Assembly: GCA_950097015.1 (NCBI GenBank)
Contig: CATNEN010000039.1
Coordinates: 2,495,001 to 2,559,000 of the forward strand
Reading direction: 5' to 3'
DNA length: 64,000 bases
Source: Macrostomum hystrix
Taxonomy: Eukaryota; Platyhelminthes; Macrostomidae
Shown here: positions 57,101-64,000 of the stretch, one piece after another
Position numbering within the stretch: position 1 is the stretch's first letter
Layout: each line of letters begins with the position of its first letter
Program-made: the position numbers and the translations under genes
Notes under the pieces: model-generated
Told to the model about the DNA's origin: nothing
Seen by the model: only the letters and a program-made list of their open reading frames with translations
Database searches by the model: none

Positions 57101-60100
57101 CTATACTAGCTACTTATTCCTGCATCACTATACTAGCTATTGATCCTACTCATTCCTGCATCACTATACTAGCTATTGATCCTACTCATTCCTGCATCAC
57201 TATACTAGCTATTGATCCTACTCATTCCTGCATCACTATACTAGCTATTGATCCTACTCATTCCTGCATCACTATACTAGCTACTTATTCCTGCATCACT
57301 ATACTAGCTATTGATCCTACTCATTCCTGCATCACTATACTAGCTATTGATCCTACTCATTCCTGCATCACTATACTAGCTATTGATCTTACTCATTTCT
57401 GCATCACTATACTAGCTACTTATTCCTGCATCACTATACTAGCTATTGATTCTACTCATTCCTGCATCACTATACTAGCTATTGATCCTACTCATTCCTG
57501 CATCACTATACTAGCTATTGATCCTACTCATTCCTGCATCACTATACTAGCTATTGATCCTACTCATTCCTGCATCACTATACTAGCTATTGATCCTACT
57601 CATTCCTGCATCACTATACTAGCTATTGATCCTACTCATTCCTGCATCACTATACTAGCTACTGATCCTACTCATTCCTGCATCACTATACTAGCTATTG
57701 ATCCTACTCATTCCTGCATCACTATACTAGCTATTGATCCTACTCATTCCTGCATCACTATACTAGCTATTGATCCTACTCATTCCTGCATCACTATACT
57801 AGCTATTGATCCTACTCATTCCTGCATCACTATACTAGCTATTGATCCTACTCATTCCTGCATCACTATACTAGCTACTGATCCTACTCATTCCTGCATC
57901 ACTATACTAGCTATTGATCCTACTCATTCCTGCATCACTATACTAGCTACTTATTCCTGCATCACTATACTAGCTATTGATCCTACTCATTCCTGCATCA
58001 CTATACTAGCTATTGATCCTACTCATTCCTGCATCACTATACTAGCTATTGATCCTACTCATTCCTGCATCACTATACTAGCTACTTATTCCTGCATCAC
58101 TATACTAGCTATTGATCCTACTCATTCCTGCATCACTATACTAGCTACTGATCCTACTCATTCCTGCATCACTATACTAGCTATTGATCCTACTCATTCC
58201 CTCATCACTATACTAGCTATTGATCCTACTCATTCCTCATCACTATACTAGCTATTGATCCTACTCATTCCTGCATCACTATACTAGCTATTGATCCTAC
58301 TCATTCCTGCATCACTATACTAGCTATTGATCCTACTCATTCCTGCATCACTATACTAGCTATTGATCCTACTCATTCCTGCATCACTATACTAGCTATT
58401 GATCCTACTCATTCCTGCATCACTATACTAGCTATTGATCCTACTCATTCCTGCATCACTATACTAGCTATTGATCCTACTCATTCCTTGTCACTAATGA
58501 TTATGAGATCTGATTATGATTATGATTATGATTCTAAGATTAGCCATTATCTTCTATATTGTTCCTTCTCTTTTTTGTTTTACTAATTGCATCCACTTGC
58601 TTTTAATATTTAATGTTTCAAGTTTTGTATGCTATATTGTATCCTCTAGAGAACTTATAGCCTGCGGTTGATAGCTATAGGACTTTATGACAGAAAGGTA
58701 ATAAATTATATCTTAGCCTAGTTTGAGACAGTATGTGTAAACTAAAAACTGACTTCAATTCCCTAGTGCTTTAGTTTGCCTAGCTATGAAGTGGGTACCA
58801 ATATAAGAAGATAACTAGTATAGAAATCTGGGTAGGTGTCCTAACCTCAACAGACAAAACTGTTGTACACAACCTTTGGAACCAATGCGCAATTGCTGAG
58901 GCTATGCCATTATCTGTACAAGTGGCCTAACTACAAGCCATAGGTTAGTTATATTAGATTCTATTTACTTAAAAACTTAGATCTTTTTGTTTTAACTATA
59001 CAATTAGTTGGGCCTAGTCGTGCATTCAAGTGTCCTAGTCACGCCTATTTAGTCTTACATAAAGGTTTTCAGGTCATTTAGCTAAAAACACAAGTATATG
59101 TCATTTGAGAGTTGTCATTCATCATTTCTACTACAGTAGTACTATAAAATAATGCCTTTCTGAAGTAGGATAATCAATACCCAAGCTAGTTGCTTCAATA
59201 TATTAACAGAGTAGTGACTAGCTAGCTATGCAAAATACATACACAATATTACTAACTTTTCTAATGAGGCTTATCATATTGCTTACAGTTTAAGGCATAT
59301 ATTCTAAACAACAGGTCAGTGCTCACGGATAACAATATTCCAATATGACAGATATACTAGGCTTGGTTTTTGGACAATCTTAAGAGAGCCTTAGACAATG
59401 TTATAAAGTTTTTGTACTTAGCTTTCGCTAGAAAACGGACCTTTTAAGGTCTATGCCATGCTATATTGTCAATTTTGTTAAAGCCAAGTGCTTTTGTTAC
59501 ACATGGCTACCTATAATGTTTTCACAGGTTCTATCTTGACTTGTTAGCTATTCTTTGTCAAGTAGCCTAGCTAACTTATTCTTATAGAGAACTTTTTACC
59601 TGGTTATGTACACAGTAGTACAATTTGAAACCTACAAAATAGTAGCTATACTATTCAACTTTTATTGAACTAGATGAATATATTTATATTGCATTATAGA
59701 TCTCTCATGTCTTTAACAGTCAATTTTTGGGCTTAGCTATAGCATAGGCCCTATCACTACTGCTAATCTTAAACATGCTTTATACTTGACCAGTCATAAA
59801 GGACAGCTATTTGAGCATAAAATTATAGGAATATAGTAACTAAAAATAACAAACAATAGTAAAACAGCTTAGACTTACCCAGTCAATGCCAACAACATTC
59901 TGGGCTCCAATTTGATCAGCAAACCATTTCGTATTTTCGCAGGTGCCGCAGCCAAGGTCCAATACAGTGATAGCACTTCTGTCACTGTTCTTGCTAAACT
60001 CCTCTATCGGGAAATATTGCTTAGTAGCATCAACTACTATTTCTTTGACCAGCCTGTGGTTGTTTGAGTAAGTCTGGCCATCTAGAAAAACTGTGCAATT

Positions 60101-60103
60101 CAT
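42144..60103 (-). CDS. SAM-dependent methyltransferase, juvenile hormone acid methyltransferase-like
   Basis: Exons 60103-59879, 49309-48998 and 42479-42144; all phases are zero and the product is 290 residues, the usual length for this family. SAM motif I is VLDLGCGTCENTKWF, followed by VVGIDW. Exon 2 has YDLITSFLTLHWVRNL, whose HWV is typical of insect JH acid methyltransferases, and LMFHVIGIRPGHNF. Exon 3 has the C-terminal DPTIADW and FTRQEGPGRYVWENEVLVVLAR. The likely reaction is carboxyl or small-molecule O-methylation in the cytosol; the actual substrate cannot be read from the sequence. The gene covers 18 kb because its introns (10.6 and 6.5 kb) are filled with arrays and SINEs. Confidence 0.85.
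42575..42775 (-). mobile_element. degenerate SINE family A, 3' half
   Basis: In reverse orientation it carries ccatggactgaacag, a degenerate cagctgctac body and aactgaagcactaggcaatt, matching the SINE A core and 3' part. It lies in intron 2 of the methyltransferase gene. Confidence 0.5.
42776..46329. other. AT-rich intron sequence
   Basis: Part of intron 2 (42480-48997) of the methyltransferase gene. It is strongly enriched in the tetranucleotides ctag and gcta, with no coding signal or tandem array. Confidence 0.5.
46330..46640 (-). mobile_element. SINE family B copy
   Basis: Contains gtacatctgcccttgacttt, tcaggcagtgtacactcac, gttggccctcaagg and ccccaagccttctctctgc. Its right end, read on the minus strand, has a degenerate tRNA head (ggtccctgagcttgaatctg). 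It is the most complete family B copy. Confidence 0.7.
46720..46905 (+). mobile_element. degenerate SINE family A
   Basis: Recognisable parts are ttaaaggttgggggttt (box B region), tgctcacccagttgttaaat, cagcatcagctgggat and ctaaggactgaacagc. The order matches the full copy at 16045. Confidence 0.6.
47735..48860. repeat. 40-bp minisatellite, about 27 copies
   Basis: The unit contains ccccagttcctcatctgcaa and ggctacccacaaaccatc, with a 44-bp variant (ataaacaaacc). It lies in intron 2 of the methyltransferase gene, about 140 bases from the donor of exon 2. One irregular segment at 48500-48570 contains an inverted ttcaaaggtg / cacctttgaa pair. Confidence 0.95.
49310..50600. other. unique intron sequence
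   Basis: Start of intron 1 on its acceptor side (49310-59878) of the methyltransferase gene. AT-rich, no array, no exon seen. Confidence 0.4.
50600..50785. repeat. AT microsatellite
   Basis: About 180 bases made only of A and T in aataatata and atataat patterns, with strong self-complementarity. Confidence 0.95.
51140..52056. repeat. pyrimidine-rich 24-27 bp minisatellite
   Basis: Units built from gtctctattccattttctta and ctcattt, about 35 copies, with blocks of tgatctctattcc and tctactccattatcta variants. It lies in intron 1 of the methyltransferase gene. Confidence 0.92.
52066..52345 (+). mobile_element. SINE family A, second near-complete copy
   Basis: tRNA-like head with cctagtggttatagtgtcag and ggtcgcgggttcgattcag, core tcctttagcaaaatacttaa and cacccagctattaaatgg, and 3' part ccattgactgaacagct. 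It is inserted at the boundary between the pyrimidine-rich and the 36-bp arrays. Confidence 0.88.
52450..58496. repeat. 36/27-bp satellite array, 6 kb, with a 2.9-kb higher-order duplication
   Basis: The basic unit contains actatactagctattgatcc and tactcattcctgcatc (36 bp); a 27-bp version has ctacttattcctgc. Marker copies with atattgaccctaatcagcct occur at about 53104, 53250, 55994 and 56140, revealing a block of about 2.89 kb duplicated in tandem. The second block lacks five units (180 bp). Frames of 772 and 712 codons exist because both periods are multiples of three. I do not consider them genes. Confidence 0.96.
58745..58955 (+). mobile_element. degenerate SINE family A, 3' part
   Basis: Shares tttagtttgcctagctatgaa, gtgggtaccaatataag, gtaggtgtcctaacc and the gcgcaattgctgaggctatg block with the full copy at 16045. 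The tRNA head is lost. Confidence 0.5.
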
Positions 60104-60600
60104 ATTTTACAATGGCAGTAATGCCTAATTACCTTGCTGCACAGCTACTAGCTAAATAAGAAGCTCGAATGCGGTACCATAAATATTTCAGTTAGGCAGA
60201 ATCTTACCAATTTGTGCGATACGAAATGCTGCCTAAAGATTCGTTGTCGTGGCTACGGGTTAAAAATTGAGGAAAGGACTATGCTATGACACAGTGGGCG
60301 GCTCTGGTTTAGGCTCTTACTAACAAAACAGAAGGAAGTAAATAAATATATAGCCACGCTGGACCGATAGGGTGCACGAATGGGCCTTCCTTCACGTGAC
60401 CTATAAGATGTCATCAGACTTTCATACTGTCCGGACCGGACTGTACGGGCTTCTTCAATATTGGGGGGTGCTGGGGTGGAGGGAAGCCCCCTCAACCAAT
60501 CAGACAGCGTTGACCGACTTTTCAACTCGCACTTGGAAATTTTCCAAAAGTCGGTCAACAAAGTCGCCATTTTAAATTCAACTGACCGGGACGGATCCAT
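60104..60600 (-). promoter_or_regulatory. candidate methyltransferase promoter region
   Basis: GC content rises just upstream of the start codon at 60103. The region contains a CCAAT-box consensus, aaccaatcag (60494-60503), and a perfect 14-bp inverted repeat, gttgaccgactttt (60509-60522) and aaaagtcggtcaac (60546-60559), around a small ggaaattttcc palindrome. These fit a promoter, but no transcription start can be placed. Confidence 0.4.
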
Positions 60601-60984
60601 CCCGTTATCAGCCCCGGAGTGCCCCGAACATCTCTAATTTAATTTGGTCAAACCACACTGTACCGTTTACAAACTTGTTATATAATCGCATGTCCATAAA
60701 AACGGTAACTGCATTTTAGTATATTTTATGCGTAGTATTATTTATCTCGGCTGTTTTGATTCACCAGCGAAATAACTTTTCTTGATAAAGAACGGATATT
60801 ACTCAACTAATATGAGAAAATGAGACTAATAATAAAATATATGGATCCTTTTTACAGGTCAAACATAATATATTAATGAAAAGGGTCTCAGAGTACAGAC
60901 TACATTCCTTCCTTGAAGTTCCTTCAGATTATTAAATAGCAAACTGCAATACATGCTTATATTTTCCTCAGGTCCAATCATTTT

Positions 60985-61328
60985 ATTTGAAATTTCCTCA
61001 GGTTCTCAGATTGAGTTGCAATGACTCCTTGCAATTTCCTCAGGTTCTCAGATTGAGTTGCAATGACTCCTTGCAATTTCCTCAGGTTCTCAGATTGAGT
61101 TGCAATGACTCCTTGCAATTTCCTCAGGTTCTCAGATTGAGTTGCAATGACTCCCTGCAATTTCCTCAGGTTCTCAGATTGAGTTGCAATGACTCCTTGC
61201 AATTTCCTCAGGTTCTCAGATTGAGTTGCAATGACTCCCTGCAATTTCCTCAGGTTCTCAGATTGAGTTGCAATGACTCCTTGCAATTTCCTCAGGTTCT
61301 CAGATTGAGTTGCAATTGCTCCTTACAA
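60985..61328. repeat. 42-bp minisatellite, 8 copies
   Basis: The unit contains aatttcctcaggttctcaga and ttgagttgcaatgactcc; copies are almost identical. It lies upstream of the methyltransferase gene. Confidence 0.95.
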
Positions 61329-61334
61329 TTTCCT

Positions 61335-62410
61335 CTCACACAGACTCTCTGCCTAAATTGCACACTCTCACACAGACTGTCAGTCTAAATTGCACACTCT
61401 CACACAGACTGTCAGTCTAAATTGCACACTCTCACACAGACTGTCAGTCTAAATTGCACACTCTCACACAGACTGAGTCTAAATTGCACACTCTCACACA
61501 GACTGAGTCTAAATTGAACACTCTCACACAGACTGAGTCTAAATTGAACACTCTCACACAGACTGAGTCTAAATTGAACACTCTCACACAGACTGAGTCT
61601 AAATTGAACACTCTCACACAGACTGAGTCTAAATTGAACACTCTCACACAGACTGAGTCTAAGTTGCACACTCTCACACAGACTGAGTCTAAATTGCACA
61701 CTCACACAGACTGTCTAAATTGCACACTCTCACACAGACTGGGTCTAAATTGAACACTCTCACACAGACTGAGTCTAAATTGCACACTCACACAGACTGT
61801 CTAAATTGCACACTCTCACACAGACTGAGTCTAAATTGGACACTCTCACACAGACTGAGTCTAAATTGCACACTCACACAGACTGTCTAAATTGCACACT
61901 CTCACACAGACTGAGTCTAAATTGAACACTCTCACACAGACTGAGTCTAAATTGAACACTCTCACACAGACTGAGTCTAAATTGCACACTCTCACACAGA
62001 CTGAGTCTAAATTGCACACTCTCACACAGACTGAGTCTAAATTGCACACTCTCACACAGACTGAGTCTAAATTGCACACTCTCACACAGACTGAGTCTAA
62101 ATTGCACACTCTCACACAGACTGTCTAAATTGCACACTCTCACACAGACTGAGTCTAAATTGCACACTCTCACACAGACTGAGTCTAAATTGCACACTCT
62201 CACACAGACTGAGTCTAAATTGCACACTCTCACACAGACTGAGTCTAAATTGCACACTCTCACACAGACTGAGTCTAAATTGCACACTCTCACACAGACT
62301 GTCAGTCTAAATTGCACACTCTCACAGACTGTCAGTCTAAATTGCACACTCTCACAGACTGTCAGTCTAAATTGCACACTCTCACACAGACTGTCAGTCT
62401 AAATTGCACA
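61335..62410. repeat. 30-bp minisatellite with 26- and 33-bp variants
   Basis: The unit contains acactctcacacagactgag and tctaaattgc, about 36 copies. Variants with gtcagtctaaa or gtctaaa are concentrated at the ends. It directly follows the 42-bp array. Confidence 0.95.
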
Positions 62411-62991
62411 ACCTCACGCAGGCTCTCAGCCTTCGTTGCAAATTCCCCGGCATTTTTACATAGACAATGGCATTCACGGAAATTGTATGAGTTAAGTATA
62501 TCATTGTTATTTATATTAAAATATTTCAGTCACCTCGAGAAACAATGAAACCCTAGAAGTAACTGCAACGGTTTTTCAAGCTTCTCATTTTTCGTTTTCC
62601 TGTCTGTCCTCTTGCCTTTTGTCGCAGCCTTCTGTGTTAGTTCAATTTCATCGTTTCCCGAAAACCAGTTTCTCAGTAAATAGATTTTTGCTGAATGCAT
62701 ACATATTCCACTCAACCAACTTCCTTCGTACTTTAGATTTTCGCTCGCTTCTACTAACAGTAGCATGAAGAGCCCGTGTCTGTTGTGTGGATCAGTTTCT
62801 TATTGAATGCGTGTCCGGTGTACCACGAAGCAGTGTGTATTTAGATATATACAAGTATGCACAGAAAATTCCCACGATTCATTATTGCTATTCTTCTTTT
62901 TGTGTAAATTGAGCCTTTGTTAAATTTTGTAAAGTTTAATTTGTCGAGCTTAATCGAGCTTAATTTATTAAGCTCATTGCCTATTGCATAA
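62411..62991. other. intergenic region, no gene seen
   Basis: AT-rich flank between the 30-bp array and the mariner. A 78-codon minus-strand open frame at 62530-62766 shows no recognisable domain. Confidence 0.4.
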
Positions 62992-62993
62992 TA

Positions 62994-64000
62994 CGAGGGT
63001 CACTCAGAAAGTCTTTAGCCTGAACAAGAAAACAGCAACATATGAACTAAAAAACCATTACAACTGCTCAAAGTACTCTCCCCCCGCATTGATACAGGCT
63101 TGCATCCTGTGGAACCAGCTGTCGAAGCACTGCCGCCAATCCTCATCCCGGAGCTCCCCCGATGACGTCTTTGAACTCATTCACAGCTTCTTCCGGCGAA
63201 GAAAAAATCTGGCCCTTTAATATCTCCTTGCACTTCGGGAATAAAAAAAGTCGCACGGTGCCAGGTCTGGACTGTACGCAGGGTGAGTCATCAGCTGGAC
63301 ACCACAGTCGGCCAGAAACTCGAGAGTTTGAACTGCCGTGTGCGCACTGGCATTGTCGTGGTGCAGAAGCACCCCACGCATTCCGCACCTTGGGCGCCTC
63401 TGGCTCACAGCAGAAAAAACTTTGGGCAGGTAAAAAGTTGTGTACCAGTCAGCGGTGACTGTCCGGCGATCTTCCAGTGAAACGGAAGCCACATGTCCAG
63501 TGCGCATGAAGAAGCAGGCCACCATCTGCTTGCCGACACTCCGGTTGCGTCGAAACTTGGTTGGGCTGTCCTCGTCTCTGAAGGTCCACATGGATGACTG
63601 GCGCTTGTTTTCGGGGTCGTATTGATAAATCCAGGTCTCATCTCCCGTGAGGATGTCCCAGATACGCCGGCTGGTCCCAGATTCGAATTTCTGCAGCATA
63701 AATCGGCACCAAGCCACCCGGGTGTCCTTCTGCTCGTCCGACAGCTGATGGGGGATCCACCGGGAAGCCAGCTTCCGCACTCCGAGGTGTTCGTGCAGAA
63801 TGGTGTGCACACTCCCCGATCCAATGCCCATCTCCTGCTGGATCTGCTGGTAGGTCACTCGCCGGTCAGCGTCAATCATGCTGGACACAGCGCAGATATT
63901 TTCTGGGGTCACTGCGTCGCAGGGTCTCCCGGATCGATGCTCATCTTCGAGGCTTTCTCGACCTCGGCGAAACTCAGCGAACCAGTTTTTGACGGTTGCG
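62994..64000 (-). mobile_element. mariner DNA transposon, 3' part, cut by window end
   Basis: The terminal inverted repeat cgagggtcactcagaaagt starts at 62994 after a TA target dinucleotide (62992-62993). Inside is a mariner transposase reading toward this end. The other end and its TIR lie beyond the window. Confidence 0.93.
63058..64000 (-). pseudogene. mariner transposase, frameshifted and 5' partial
   Basis: Encodes VKNWFAEFRRGRESLEDEHR and then SGRP before the catalytic core TGDETWIY, HHDNASAHTA and YSPDLAPCDFF, with 34 residues between the second and third aspartates (DD34D, mariner). After CDFF a T run near 63240-63246 shifts the frame; FLFPKCKEILKGQIF continues in another frame. A second shift near 63145-63152 precedes the conserved C terminus (DSWFHRMQACI, EYFEQL, stop at 63058). 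The copy is therefore inactive as sequenced, though well preserved otherwise. The N terminus is outside the window. Confidence 0.92.

Noticed and set aside
53223-58251. Open frames of 772 and 712 codons on the plus strand
   Set aside because: They are translations of the 36/27-bp satellite, whose periods are multiples of three. They lie in an intron of a minus-strand gene and have no unique sequence.
60253-60600. 115-codon minus-strand frame upstream of the methyltransferase
   Set aside because: No recognisable domain. It lies where the promoter is expected and contains a CCAAT box and an inverted repeat. It could be a first exon, but I cannot support it.
62530-62766. 78-codon minus-strand frame
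   Set aside because: No similarity recognised, and it ends near a possible donor by chance only. It stands alone between an array and a mariner.

Overview
The window is animal nuclear DNA. Protein-coding exons are GC-rich, carry phase-consistent GT-AG introns and sit in AT-rich noncoding DNA loaded with private minisatellites, tRNA-derived SINEs, a LINE remnant and a mariner. The best taxonomic clue is the selenocysteine glutathione peroxidase at 5254-7686. Its motifs NVACK-U-GAT, EMHTRL, QEPW.EAEIK and SPTTAP, and its inferred 169-residue length, match what I remember of blood-fluke GPx. I therefore infer a free-living or other flatworm (Platyhelminthes), with moderate confidence; I cannot name the species.

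Layout: (1) 1-3920, minus: a mitochondrially targeted protein with two tandem HAD phosphatase domains fused in frame to a choline-dehydrogenase-like GMC oxidoreductase; its 3' end lies outside the window. (2) 5254-7686, plus: the GPx4-type selenoprotein with a candidate SECIS. (3) 16911-10134, minus: an eight-exon membrane protein with signal peptide, C2/MNNL-like domain, DSL domain, no EGF repeats, a TM helix and an acidic tail, i.e. a minimal Notch-ligand-like protein. (4) 21774-20217, minus: an unrecognised secreted protein. (5) 27096-24635, minus: eIF3 subunit L. (6) 36872-29873, minus: threonyl-tRNA synthetase, with a two-start first exon that could make mitochondrial and cytosolic forms. 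(7) 37500-39100: LINE remnant. (8) 60103-42144, minus: a juvenile-hormone-acid-methyltransferase-like SAM methyltransferase, with 0.87 kb of coding sequence over 18 kb because its introns hold large arrays, including a 6 kb 36-bp satellite. (9) 62994-64000: the end of a decayed mariner.

The genes are mostly housekeeping (translation, redox, mitochondrial metabolism) plus signalling, and do not form one pathway. The unifying structural feature is that most longer introns contain their own minisatellite, often starting a few tens of bases from the splice donor. Most of the very long open frames in the window are translations of these arrays and are not genes. Gene models were made by eye from homology, splice consensus and phase; no transcript evidence was available.
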